NCBI GenBank assembly: GCA_003260075.1
Contig: QLIY01000360.1
Span: 1 to 64,000, forward strand
Direction of reading: 5' to 3'
From: Phallusia mammillata
Taxonomy: Eukaryota; Chordata; Ascidiacea; Phlebobranchia; Ascidiidae
Length of the DNA: 64,000 bases
Shown piece after piece: positions 21,667 through 36,700 of the stretch (within the stretch, counting starts at the first letter, position 1; every line of letters begins with the position of its first letter). The position numbers were made by a program, and so were the translations under genes. The notes beneath the pieces were generated by a model that was not told where the DNA came from, searched no databases, and saw only the letters and a program-made list of their open reading frames with translations.

Positions 21667-24600
21667 ATGAAAAGACGGAACGTTGACACTAGCAAGCAAC
21701 CTCGTCGGCCTCTAAAGCGACCAAACAAATTCACAGACAGTGTATACGGAAGGTAAGAACTGGATTGGGTAAAAAATTTGCAAGAAGCTTTCTAGTGATA
21801 TGGTATGAAGACCTTGGCAATATAATGAGCATTATGTTTGCATGTAAAATTACTTAATACATAGTTTAGATCGGTGGTTCTCAACCTGTAATATGCATGT
21901 CATTAATGGTGGTATGCAACTACCTTTCTACTTTACTTAATTGGGGGGGGGGCGATTGGGTAAAAATTTTGCAAGAAGTTTTCTAGTGATATGGTGTGAA
22001 GACCTTGGCAATATAATGAGCATTATGTTTGCATGTAAAATTTATTACTTAATACATAGTTTGGATCGGTGGTTCTCAACCTGTAATACGCATGTCATTA
22101 ATGGTGGTATGCAACTACCTTTCTACTTTACTTAATTAAAGTTAGATTATGAACTGCAACTTAACTGACCCAACTGATCAGCCCTGGTTTTTGGCGAAAC
22201 TTGTGTCTTGAGCATTCCATTGGAATTGCCAATCTTCCTGGTTTCAGCAGTATGCTAGCTTATTCAAGAAGAACAGGCCTAGACCTGGCCTACCATCCCA
22301 ACAGAGTTTAGGTGATATGCAGCAATAAAAAAGTTGTTACGCGATCAGTATAAGGTTGAGAACCACTGGTTTACATTTATTATTTTCTTTAATATACAAA
22401 AGAGGCTCTTATTAAGAGCATATATAAAAGAGCACTTTAGTTTTGTCACAGCAACTGTTTGAAAACACACCATAAATACAGAAATAAAAGAAGTGTTTTT
22501 TGAACATGCGGGGGGGGGGTAGTTTAGGTGATATGCAGCAATAAAAAAGTTGTTACGCGATCAGTATTAGGTTGAGAACCACTGGTTTACATTTATTATT
22601 TTACTTAATATACATAAGAGCATATTTAAAAGAGTACTTTAGTTTTGTCACAGCAACTGTTTAAAAACACACCATAAATACAGAAATAAAAGAAGTGTTT
22701 TTTGAACATGCTATTGAAAAAGTAACACAACCTTTATTATTAATTAAGCTCTTTCGTGTACATCAAGTTCATGGTTGTGTGGATGTTTATCTTGCTCGCT
22801 GACTTCATACTGGAATTTCGCTTCGAATATGTTTGGCCTTTTTGGTTGCTGATTCAGAGCGTCTACGATACTTTTAAATATCAAGGGCTGGTAAGTAGCT
22901 ATTGTGTTAAAATATTTTCGTGGTATTTTATTCATTGCAACCTGTGCAGCTGTTTTTGCCATCTGCATATGTCAATAGCAAATTGACTGGTGGTGTTTGC
23001 AATTCTATCAATATCTCCTCTTTGTTATGCAATTACAAAGCACAATTGGTGTATTGACCTCCAGGGGTATATGTATTTGTACACATATAAAAATATATGT
23101 AAATGATAAACAATTCAATGCTTGTTTTGCCTTTGGTAATCATTTATTGATACTCGTTTAAAAGTAAACATTTTTTTTTCTTCAGTTACAACTTACTTTA
23201 TAGTTTGGATAACTGACAAATTATGTTGGTATCGCTATATAACATGTATATATATATTACACAATAACTGAACTGGGTGGCTTGTTTTGTAATTTAACTA
23301 AAGTAAAATTGCATTTGCTGTGAAACGTTCAATCACCTATGCTAGAGAATGGCTGACAGTTATGCTGCAGAATAATATTGATTCTGTGATTATTGTACAA
23401 AAGAATTAGTGTTGAAACACATAGACTCAATTCTATTTTCTTGCCATTCTTAAACCCATGGCTTCCAAATGAAGACATTTTGGTGGGTCTGTTAAAGCTT
23501 CTACCATGTTTAGTACAACAGGCTGCCATGTTTTCATAATAAAACTTGCTTGGTCATATTTTGAGTGTAAAATTTTTTGAAAACATAGTTGTATTTGCTG
23601 CATTACAAATTGATATTTAATGAAATTTTAGGCCACAGTTCAGAATCACATGAAAACATCTAAAACCATTCATTCAATTCGTTTAAATCTGATTTGTAGA
23701 AAATTAGCAACTAGGCATGGACGTAGTGTGCAAAATTTGCTAGTGGTTGCCCTGATGCGTGTGTCATATGTGTGTATCTCGTTAATACAAAACGAAAGGG
23801 AAGTTGTCACATTACCGCAGCTTTTTATTGAATTTCCTCATGTTTGAGCGTTGTATGGTCAACAACCAAGCATTGTACTGCTTTCAAAACTGACTTACTT
23901 TCACTGGCTTAAATGATAGCACATTAAGTTTTGTTTGGTTCAAAAACTAGTGTCTAAACTAGCACAGATGGTTGACACAGGAAAGACATTATTTAAAATA
24001 AAACATGTCCATCTGCTAAATTGCGCCATATTTGTGTTGACGTAATAAAATATGTTTTTGTTGTGGCTCATTAGAAATTTATAAATTGTGTAACATGATT
24101 ATTTTACTAATGCAAATGAAGTTAAATATACTATACCTTGCCATCTGCTGTGTGTATACAAATACAGCTTGTCCTAATTGAATTAGTCATGGGATATTAG
24201 CTGTTCTATACCACTTCGGGGGGGGGGTAAATTGTGTAACATGATTATTTTACGAATGCAAATTAAGTTAAATATACTATACCTTGCCATCTGCTGTGTG
24301 TATACAAATGCAGCCTGTCCTAATTGAATTAGTCATGGGATATTAGCTGTTCTATACCACTTCTAAACACCTATTTGTTTGCTAAGGTGTTTTTTGTACG
24401 ACATATACATAAAAAGCAAGTTCTTTTATCTGTCACTAAATATTTTTATTTGTTTCATATAAATTACCAGAAGCCCTAACTAATCAATCCATTTTTTTTT
24501 GTACTTTTAAACACCCATTTGTTTGTAAAGGTGTTTTTGTCTGTGTAATATTCAGGTAAAGGCCATTTTTGGATCTGTAACTATAACTAAATATACAAGG

Positions 24601-27600
24601 TATGATAAAAATATTTTGTTTATTTTCCACTTTTGAACACAAATACATTTGTAAAGGTGCCTTTTTTGTTTAATGTTTTAGTCAAACGCCTGTTTCTGGA
24701 TCTGTAACTAAATTTACACACAACCTGTCATAAAGTATCTTTTGTTTATTTTTGCAGGCCTACTCAGTGTTTTTTGTTTGTATTGCAATTACATCAGACA
24801 CTGTATGCCTTCTCTTTATTCCCATCCAGTGGCTGTTTTTTATGGCAAGCACTTATGTTTGGATCCACTACGTTTGGCACACAGGTGGGTATTACATAAA
24901 CAGAAGCTTGGCCTTCAGATTATCTGCCATTATTTATGTTTATGCGAGACAGATGTTATTTGGTTATTGGCGGGAATTAGATTAAGTTACCGCTATAAAT
25001 CTTTCATCAGGTTAACATCAGGCAAATTGCACAAACATTTTCAATGACGGGTTGCAGGGTCCTTGAGCCGTTATTATGCACAAAATAAATGGACCAGAAA
25101 TTATATGTAAAAAATAAATCAACTGAAAATAATGTTTTTTTCAGAAAAATGTGTTTAAAATATTATATTAAATATATCAATTTTACTATGACTAACAAGT
25201 CAATATGGCGTCTGCATCGACGCTGCATGGCCAAACCCAGCTATTCATCTATGTCTTAAGTTAATATGTGTTTTTATTGATATATATATATTTTTTATTA
25301 TTTATTTATGTATATGGTCACCCTGACTTGTCATGTGATCTTTTAGATTTCTTAGGGTGAAAATTTTGTAGTACTTGCCATTTCAGAGTAGGCTGTATTG
25401 TGGTTAGACCAAAAAACTTTGTTAACTCTGTAGTTAGTATTTTTGTCATATAAAACAATACAAACAATATTTACTCATATTAATATTTGTTGTTGTTTAC
25501 AGACAAGGGCATTTGTTTGCCTACGGTTTCGCTGTGGTTATTTTTTATGTACATCGAAGCCACAATGAGGTTGCGCGATTTGAAAAACAGTCCGTTCCAT
25601 ATCGAACTTTGTAAACCCTTTGCTGCTCACTGGTAGGTCCTTGTTTGTTTATTTTACTTATTTAGTCACTATACAAAAGTATGCGCTCTATAAGTGGCTG
25701 CTGTAATACAGTTTAGGAAGCAGCATAATTTGTTGTCTAAAACACAGTTTAGGAACTCTTATTGGTACTTATTGCTTCTCAAAACAACGACATACAGTCA
25801 ACAGTCCAAAAAATCCTTTTTCCTATATTACATCCAAGAAAATATATAAAGTATATATATATATAGGTATAAAATATAGATTTTGTCGTATGAGTACATG
25901 CATATAAAATACATTATTAGAAGCCTAAGGGGGGGGGGTTTGTTTGTTTATTTTACTTATTTAGTCACTATACAAAAGTATGCGCTCACTCTATAAGTGG
26001 CTGCTGTAATTCAGTTTAGGAAGCAGCATAATTTGTTGTCTAAAACACAATTTAGGAACTCCTATTGGTACTTATTGCTTCTCAAAACAATGGTATACAG
26101 TCAACAGTCCAAAAAATCCTTTTTTGTATGTTAAATCCAAGAAATTAAATAAAGTATAGGTATAAAAAATTGATTTTGTCGTATGAGTACATGTATGTAA
26201 TATTATCAGAAGGCTAACCTAATTTAGTTTTCTGCCGTAGCATATAAAGATTGCAATGATATGTTGTAATGCAAAAGTTTTTTAGACACGCTGTATAGCT
26301 AGGTGATAATTGTGAGATTGTATGTTGCACTTTGCCATACCTATCCACTAGCTCTTCAATATATACTGACTGCACATTCATTGCATTAAGGAAGGAAACC
26401 AGATTTAAATACCCCACACCCAATAACCAATCATGTGTGCCATGCTAGATTCATTTAGTACCTTCGACTATATCTTTGACTTTGCAAGGAACTGTGTTTT
26501 AGTATTGCACCAAACAGTGTTCTAATAAACATAAAAACATTACGTCAGGGGTCGGCAACTCTTTAAACACTGATACCAATTTACTTGTTATGTCAAAATG
26601 ACAATAGCTTTGCATGCCAATATTGTGCATATTAGTGGTTTGTACCAGCTGATTTTAACAATGGTTAGAAAGCAGACGGGGGGGGGGATCAGGGGTCGGC
26701 AACTCTTTCAACACTGATACCAATTTACTTGTTATGTCAAAATGACAATAATATTGTGTGTATTAGTGGTTTGTACCAGCTGATTTTAACAATGGTTAGA
26801 AAGCAGACATGATCTGCATTTTTGGTACCATTTAATCATAACAAAATAAAAACAGTTTTTATTCTGTCAAACTGTATTTAAAATTGAAATCTTAAAGTAC
26901 TTTGTGCTATGAACACTCACCTCTTTGGCATGCATTCCAGGGGTTGCTCACCCCTGCATTTCATTATACCATGTTATATTAAAAACCTGTACTGCATAAA
27001 ACACATACTATATGCATTTGTCTTGTACAGTATGCTTTTATCGGATTACAGACAGTGCAGATAAAGTTCCATTGCAAGTCAGGTTTTAATTCACAGTGCA
27101 ATGACTTTAGTGCATTACATTTTTCCATGCCTTTTAATGTTATGTGTGTTCAAAATCTGTTTTCTCTTTTTAAAGTTTGGGGGGGGGGAACAGTGCAGAT
27201 AAAGTTCCGTTGCAAGTCAGGTTTCAATTCACAGTGCAATGACTTTAGTGCATTACATTTTTCCATGTCTTTTAATGTTATGTGTGTTCAAAATCTGTTT
27301 TCTCTTTTTAAAGTTTTTAAAATGTAATCTCAAATTTCTTATGCACTAACTACACCAGTGATTCTCAAACTTTTCAAGTGTGTGGCGCATGTACAAACTA
27401 AATTTTTATTCCATGGCACACTTTGCTGGCCAACATGACAAAAGTTGTCAAAAATATGTAATTTTCAACTTTATTGTAGTGGATAAGATTACTGTGGGAA
27501 ACAAGAAAAAATGAGCTTTAATATGTTGCCATGTATGCCTGCATTTAGTAACCAAGCAAACACCAGAGAATGTTTGAACTTTAAAATTAAACTTTTGCGG

Positions 27601-30600
27601 CACACTTGGAATCTATCGGGGTGCACTAGTGTGGCTCGGCACACAGTTTAAGAAGCACTGAAATAAACACATTACTGTCGTAATAATGTTAACCCTAGTG
27701 CAGGGGTCACCAAACTACGGCCCGCGGGCCGGATCCGGCCGGAGGTCATTTCATCCGGCCCTCGACCACATTTTTTGGTTTGCCAAATCGTATTGATAAC
27801 TTTGTATCATTCAAAAATTAATCTACTTCTTACGAAAAATGTAATAATATTACCTAGTTTAATAGGATTACAACGCCCAGGATTGATCCAAAGTCAGTTT
27901 GTTACGTCACAGACAAGACTACTAGTGTCAATTGTGCGCAAACAAATGCCTTTACTTGTGACGTAACATACAAGCATTGCTTGTAAGAGACGACCTATAC
28001 AATTTAACAGTCGCATCACCAGATTTTAAATGGGATTGTAGCAAGACCAAATCTTGGCGCACCTAGAAAAATCGCCTCGCGGGCTAAGTTTTGAAAGGCG
28101 GCGCTAGGACATGTAAACTATGTGGCCCGCGCGAATTATTTTTAGACTTATCCGGCCCGCAGTCAAAAAAGTTTGGTGACCCCTGCCCTAGTGTGTTGTA
28201 AAAGTAAATAATTATGTGTCCCCTTCCCTGAACTATTTGTTGATTTTACTCTTTGCAGCATTGGCCACCCAGTGGTAACGCTCGGAATTGGTTTAAAGAG
28301 CTACGTACTTTATCGGTTGCGACTGCGAACACAGCATAAAGTTCAGAAAGAAAACAATTTTTATTTGGAGCTTTTGAAGTATGCACTGCCCAAAGAAATG
28401 CGACAAAATCATGCGATTTCCTTTGTAGACAAGGAGAAGATTGAAAAAGGTTGGTTACCAAAAGTCACATTTAAACCAGAATACTTGTGGTGCAATATAT
28501 TATAATCATAACAAATAATGGAATGAAACCGGATCTTCTCTAATATTGCTGCTATGTGGTTCCCAAACCTTTATGAACAAATTCCACAAAATTTTTATTC
28601 CTCTCAAATAGACTACATAAGAGATGGTAAACCATACAAAGATTTTTAAAAAATTGGGTCTTTTATCAACTTTGCAGGTTATATTCCCAAGCTAAAGTGT
28701 CTATTTACAAAACACATGTAAAAATTAAGGCAAATTTCGTCCCTCAAGTTTTAAAATTCCTCCCCTGTTACCCCCCCCCCCTTTTATCAACTTTGCAGGT
28801 TATATTCCCAAGCTAAAGTGTCTATTTATAAACCACATGTAAAAATTAAGGCAAATTTTGTCCCTCAAATTTTAAAATTCCTCCCCTGTTGGGGGTTTAA
28901 AATTCCACCACTAGTTTAAGTACAGTTGTATGTTGTTAAATAATCAACCAATTTGCAATTTTTTTGCATTGAACTTGAATTTGCATTTAACCTTACTTTA
29001 ATTACCAGGGTTTATTTGTACTTACTTTTTTATAGGAGATTGTAAAGTCCTTAAATTTCTTGTCCAGATACATAATAGCCCAAGACATGGCAAGAATTCA
29101 GATCCTTTTGGAATATTTCCAAATTAACTAAAATAATGGAATACCAATATCCCTATTTCTTGCGAGGAAAATTCTTTTTGTTGACTCTTAAGGGGCTCTG
29201 TGTTCTATTTTGGTAAAAAAATTACACTTTTTATTGTATTTTAGCGGAAAGTAATGGACAGTCGAATGGAGTTCTGCCACATCAGCAGTCAAAGAAGTCG
29301 CAAAAACAACTCGCAATACAGGACTCCACAATACAAAGTAAGTGCTGGCTACCAATTCATAACAGATTCCTGTATTGCCCCCCCCCCCAGGGTTTATTTG
29401 TACTTACTTTTTTATAGGAGATTGTAAAGTCCTTACATTTCTTGTCCAGATAGACATAATAGCCCAAGACATGGCAATAATTCAGATCCTTTTGGAACAA
29501 AGATTTTGAATTAAAACCACATTAGTTTTATCCTCGTGTAATTTATAGTATGACCCCCCCCCCCAGCAGTCAAAGAAGTCGCAAAAACAACTCGCAATAC
29601 AGGACTCCACATTACAAAGTGAGTCTTGGCTACCAATTCACAACAGATTCCTGTATTACACAACCTATTCTATTCCATTGACATGAGTCTTGTTAATATT
29701 GTGAGTGGTTGAAACTAGTGACACAATAAACCCATCTTAAAAGGCTAAAACTGAATGTTCAGTCACAACAAAATCATATGTTGTTAGTGCAAGTAAACTC
29801 GTTCATGAAGGCCCAAAATACTATTTATAGTATATCAGCTGCACAAACCCCAAAATTTGCATTTTGTACTTTTTATAAACCACATGCCTCAGTAAACATA
29901 ATTTAATTTGTTACAATTTAATTGATGAATTTTTAGCTTGGAATATACACAACACGAACAGATTTTCTGATTTCGCTCCAAATTTTCTGAAAATTCAGCC
30001 CAAATTGAAACACGATTATAACCACATATTCGGCCAAATTTTCACCCAATTAAAATTTTAATTCATCATTAGCTTAAACCATTGTGCTATTTTATGACTT
30101 TTAATACTTCACTATCCACTTGGAATCAAAAGATAGATTGTATCCTGTTGGCTTCAATACAGTTAAACATTTTTGTCTGGTTTAAAATTTTAAGTTGAAA
30201 TGTGTATAGGGTTCATTTAACTCAGTGGTTCCCAAACTATGCGCCGCAGCACACGTGTGCCGCAAGATGTCATTAGGCGTGCCGCAAAAAAATATTGAAA
30301 TTAAAATCAATCAAGTAGAGTAGTAGTACCAGGTGCTTAGACCACTAGGCCACATGCTCCACGTCTCTGAGATGTTCAACTAGGCTATTTAACTATGAGA
30401 GTGACCTGTATAGCGGCTTTATGAACTCATAGTTAGTGCCTTTGTCAGCTAATTTACTGTGCCATTTTAAACTGAAATAAAAAAATTCAAATATATTTTT
30501 TATTCAAATGTTCCAAGTGCGCCAAATAATTTTTGTTTTTTCTAAAATGCGCCTTAAAAGAAAAAAGGCAACATTTTCTATTAGGACCTGTAAAATCCAC

Positions 30601-33600
30601 AACATAATGACCAGTATAAATCCCTATACAGCAAAATGAGTCTTTTCTTCCTAAGCCATTCTCTACTATTGTGTAGTTAGTCTGTGTCCATCGGAGCGTG
30701 AATAAGCACATGGCTTTGTAGTTTTTCTGTGAATGTGTGGTGCGTTGTTAAACATGTAGGTGTCGTCTATCAAGCGTTAAGGAAGTTCTTATATTGCTAC
30801 GGGCTGCAATGAACCATTTTGTTGTGTTTCTTTCCTAATACGGTCAATACAATTATTTACTAAGTGCTAAAGGTTATGTCATGTATATTTATATACTTTA
30901 CATGACAAATTATGACCTTTCTTCAATTTCCACATTGAACTTGTTGTTAGTTTCCCAATAACTTTTGGTTCATGCTTTAAGTTTACAATTACTAAACAGT
31001 GTATGTTTTTTTAACAACCTTTTATGTTGTTGGAATTATTGTCCAGTTTTTTGTTTGTATTTTTTTCTGTTTTATGATGGTTTGTTCCAAATGCTTGGCC
31101 AAAAAGGGTTATTCAAACTTTTTTTAAATTACATGTTAATTAATTATCTAAAGTTGATCCTCCCAAAGTTTGACCCTGGGTGACCCAGCAGTTCCCTCTT
31201 AGCCCCCCAAAATGTGACATTTTTAAAACTGCTATACTTAAGTACATGATCCAGGAGTTTTGTACTATTGGTTGATGCATTGTTAAGTATGTTTAATCAT
31301 TTAGTAACTTTTAGTTGGATTCACCCATTTTTCATTGTATTTTAGCATTGTCAAAAAATTGGTTAGTTTTTTACCTAGACAATAGCATTGGTCTGCCTTT
31401 TAGACTTTTTTGTTGTTTGCAGTTGTGGATTATCCATCGACGACATCTCCACCCAAATCAAGCGGAAATAGCAATTCAGCGTCTGGTAATACTCCAGTTT
31501 CCCAGCGAAAGTTTGGTAACACTTCACCAAATGGGAAAGCAAGTACAGAAAGTTTGTCAATATCGCTTCACAACACAACGTCCATTTCGCCTGACACTGA
31601 AATGAAACGGCGCAACACAAGCAATCATAGAAAGTCGAATTCAAACGATTCATCACCAGGACAGGTTGGCTATATATTTTGTTACAATTGGCAGTTATTG
31701 GCTGTATTTTCTAACTATGGGTTCCCTTCCTTGGGACACATATTGTTTTTGTCCGCACTTTTTTGATATATATTTTGTTACTAATGGCGGTTTTTGGCTT
31801 CATTTACCAATTTATTCTACAGCTCTGGTAGATGTACATTAACCAGTATTTTTTTGGTAAATTTTCTTTAAAAATAATTTAAACAGCCTTGGTATTAAGG
31901 TCCTTATTATGAGACACCTTCATGTTGTTTGTCTGTATTTTTTTCTTTTTTTGTCTAACACAGTCTTGTTTCATTCAAATGGTCAACAAACGGGTGCTTT
32001 AACATCATTTAAATTTACACACATGTTAGCTATTATGGGTCCCCTTCCCTGAAGGGGACACATATTGTTTTTGTCCGTATTTTTTTTCTTTTTTTCCGTC
32101 TAACGCGGATTTGTTCCCACGTTTTGGTCAAGAAAGAATGGTTCAAACTTTTTCAAATTTACACACATTACAGATATTGGTCTAAAGATGGTCCATGTGA
32201 ATTTTGACCCNACAAAGTTAAATGAAAAACAATTTGTTATGTATACACTTGTAGCAAATTGCTTTTTAATTTAAAGTGTCTGTAACACAACTGTTACAGC
32301 TTTCTAAAAAAATTGTGTTCAAAACCCGACCTTGGACGACAATATCTGGGTCAAAGCAAGAGATTAAATTAAATTATTTTTTTCGTTCTTTTTTAATGTT
32401 TTTGTAATAAAATGACAATAATAGTGCAAAAAGGATACGAATTTTTTTTTATATTGTTGGGTTAATGCTTTCTAAAAATTTGTCCTTAAGAATCTAAAAA
32501 TCACCGCAACATTTGTTTACTGTCAATCCGCACAAACACGCGTGTGGGGACCCATTTGTTTTTGTGTACAAAAACAATCATACATGTAGATCAAATGATG
32601 TGTATAGTAAATTGGTAAATATCATGTAGAATATATAAAATGGAAGTATATCAGAAAGCCACTCTTCTAGTTATAGTTAATAAAAGTTTATCCTCCCAAA
32701 ATTGGATCCCATATGACCCAGTGGTTTACCCGCAGGATCCCAAAACAGAATTTTTTAAAACAGCCATACTTGCTAATGTACATGATCCAGAAGTTTTATA
32801 ATTTGCTGGCTGCTGCATTGTAAGGTGTATTTAATCATTTTGTAACTTTTAGTTGGAAAAAATCTAAATTGAGTATTTGGTCTCATAAGCTACTACATGT
32901 CCTTACAATAGTGGTCAAGTTTCCAGTTAACAAAAATTTAGGTGGTTAACCTAGTTAGTTGCTGTAGCTCAGATGCAGATGTTTCTTAATTGCCAATTTC
33001 AAAACATGTCTTAAGTACAGATACATCTTCTTAAAAAAAGAAATCATTGCCAGCTGTTCAGATCAATTTTTAAATCTTAAACCTGGCATTGTTAAAGAAT
33101 AGCACATATTTTGGTGGGGAAGATAGTCACTAATTGGAGTTGCTCATAACCAAATCATCTGTATTTTATTGCAACAAAAACTCTATAAGCAGGGTTGCCA
33201 TCGACTTGAAACCAAAAATAAGGACAACCGAAAAATTAAATTTTTATGTGAAACGGAACAAACGTTTTTGAACAAATCTTTGCATTTATACGAGCCATGA
33301 CACAATATTTGTAATATTTTTGCCAGAAACAATCTGTTCCAGCAACTCGTTGTTCGTAGAAAATACTTCGTGCATCTCACAACAGGCCAGGTCTAGGTTC
33401 ACTTCTACTTTTAGCAGGGATTTGACTATAGTAATTGTTGAAAATAAGACAAAATAAGNATTGGAGTTGCTCATAACCAAATCATCTGTATTTTATTGCA
33501 ACAAAAACTCTATAAGCAGGGTTGCCATCGACTTGAAACCAAAAATAAGGACAACCGAAAAATTAAATTTTTATGTGAAACGGAACAAACGTTTTTGAAC

Positions 33601-33692
33601 AAATCTTTGCATTTATACGAGCCATGACACAATATTTGTAATATTTTTGCCAGAAACAATCTGTTCCAGCAACTCGTTGTTCGTAGAAAATA

Positions 33693-33752
<60 letters not shown>

Positions 33753-36700
33753 TAGGTTGCTTTAATACAGTAAACCTTGGTTAATTCAGACCCGTTTTGA
33801 CAAAAAAAATGTCCAGATTGGGAGGAAGATCTGGATTACCCGATGTCGATTGGTTAAAGCCTACCACATTACAAACCATTTGTACCTCTAGTTTTGTCCG
33901 AATAAGGCAAAGATCTGGATTAACTAAATCTGGTTTAAGCAAGGTTTACTGTACTTCATTGTGAAAATTACTCAAGTTCATGGTCTTTCCCAGTTGCTTT
34001 AGCATTTAAAACCACATTACAAATCATTTGTACCTCCAGTTTCGTCCAAATTAGACGAATATCTGGATTACCCGAATCCGGTTTAACCAATATTTACTGT
34101 ACCGTGTTGCGAACATTACTTAAGTTTGCTGTCATGCATAGTTGCATCAGCATTTAAAACCACATTACGAATTATTTGTACCTCAAGTTTTGTACAAATT
34201 AGGCTCTAGTTTTGTGTGAATTAGGCGAAGATACAGATTAATCGAATCCAGGTTAACCGAGTTTAACTGTATTTCATTGAGCACATTACTTAAGTTTGTG
34301 GCCTTGCCCAGTTGCTTTAGCATTAAAAAACATTTGTATTTACAGGCGAATAAAAACTCAAGTAAAAACAGCAGCAGCAGTAACAGTCCTAAGTCAAAAA
34401 CGTCATCGGCAACCACGCGGACTCCTTCAGCTGTTACAGATGCAGACAAACACACAAAGTTGCCTGTTATTGCTGCCCCAACATTAACAGTACCTCCCAT
34501 AAAAACTGCACAGCTTCAGCCACTTTTAACTAACGGACATATTATCAGCGAAAAACTTCCTGACACAAAGATAGAACTTATTTCAACACCAAGGTAATAT
34601 GAAAATTTTCATTTCTATTTGTCTGATGTTATTATTTGATATTTGTAGTATCTTTTGGTCCACTTACCTTTTTAATTTTTGTTTATAACATGCTAATCGC
34701 CAAATTGTATTCTATTATATGTTTCAAAATTACTCTAGTTATCTGGTCTAGTAAAAAAATCACGAATGGAACATGCCAATGCATTTTCTAAGCATTATAA
34801 TGTTTATAAATTGATATTACTATGAGTTTTAGGGTATTGAATGTAGATGAGAGTGTAGTCTGTTAATCTAAAGTAACGTTTTTAACAATAAAGTAGATAG
34901 AACCATTGTTAGTGGATATTGCAATGCTAGCACAATCATGTTTCGGGGGGGGGGAAATGGAACATGCAAATGCAATTTTCTCAGCATTATAATGTTTACA
35001 AATTGATATTAGTATGAGTTTTAGGGTATTGAATGTAGATGAAAGTGTAGTCTGTTAATCTAAAGTAATAGTTTTAACAATAAAGTAAATAGAACCATTG
35101 TTAGTGGATATTGCAATGCTAGCACAATCATGTTTCTTTACAATGTGTTTGGAAGACTACTTCTTGTGTTAAGTTTGGGTACTGTGATCAACTAACAAAA
35201 TTTTTTTTTTCAAAAATACCAATATTTTAAAGATTGTCTGCAAAATAAATGTTACAACCATCATAGTGCCCTAATATTGGGCTATGCCACTGTCATGTCC
35301 AGACAAAATCAGATCTGAACTAAGTTATGTCCAATCAACGAATTAAAGAGAATAGGTTAAATTATGACTCAAAATCTGTCTAATATACTATATAGAACTC
35401 TTTAATTATGCCAAGTTTAAAAAGGATAGCTTTTTAATTATGAATTACAAAAGCATTTCTCAAATGCAATTTTAGGACATAACCCGGGTGGTTTTCAACT
35501 CTGCATTTCAATATCATTTGTCAATCGATTTTTTTAAACTAGTTTCTGTGTGTATGCTCTATACCTGTTAAATACCAAGAAAGGGGCACTGCTTTGAAAA
35601 TATACAATTTACTGCCATTATTGATTTTCATTTCAAATCGTGTTGGCTACGATTTTCTTAAATTAATTTTGGTAAAAATACTAAAATATATAACTCATGC
35701 AAGAAATTTGTTGGGGGGGGGGCTTCCTGTGTGTATGCTCTATACTTGTTAGATGCCAAGAAAGGGGAACTGCTTTGAAAATATACAATTTACTGCTATT
35801 ATTGATTTTCATTTCAAATCGTGTTGGCTACGATTTTTTCAATGAATTTTGGTAAAAATACTAAAATATATAACTCATGCAAGAAATTTGTTCTAAAAAT
35901 ACCCAAACTAAATCCTACTGTTTTTTGTTTACTTTGGTCTGTTATTACATTTTAAGCAGTTTTATTGGACACAAATATACTTTGAGATAATTGTAATTTT
36001 GCGGACTTTTTAGGAGCTTTTGGGGTTGGGGTGAGGGTTTATCATTGAAATAACACTAGATTCTGGTCTCATTTATCCTTGTTGGGGCTTGTATTCTCAT
36101 ATTCCACACCCTATGCTAAGCTGTATATCATGCGGTAATATGTAGTAACTTGTGGTGCAGTGCGGTATCATGTGGTATTTGGTACCATCCAGTTATATGT
36201 GCCACTTGTGAGCTTGTGTTTCTTTACAAACATCTCTTGTTTTATGCCTTCCAGCCAAATGATACTTTTTTCTGTATTCAGGGTGCATTGCTACAGTATA
36301 TATATAACTTTATCAGATAAATTGTGCTACTGCAGCATTTAGTTTGGTATTTGTTTTGCCAAGAAAAAACGAATAGTGCTCTAGTTATCTAAAAACAGTA
36401 AAACATGTTGAAATGTTCTTTTAACATTTTGCCTTTAACAATTTTTTTCTTACTGTAGCGCCATCGAGCGGCTCGAAACAACAATATCAAAACTTAAAAA
36501 TGATTTGCAAGCGGCAAGAAAGAATGAACTGAACGTGAAAGATCGACTTGAATATTTAACGAACCTCGAGAGAACTGCAAAAGCAGATTTGGCGCAACTT
36601 CGTAAAGACAATGACCTTCTTCAAACAAAGTAAATACATGAGTTTCAACATTTTATACCATTATTTTATGTTTCTGTGAGCAAAACAGATATAATATATA

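Noticed and set aside
30320-30365. tRNA gene on the minus strand (A-box match tggcctagtgg)
   Set aside because: No B box, no anticodon stem or acceptor pairing can be built; at best a SINE remnant.
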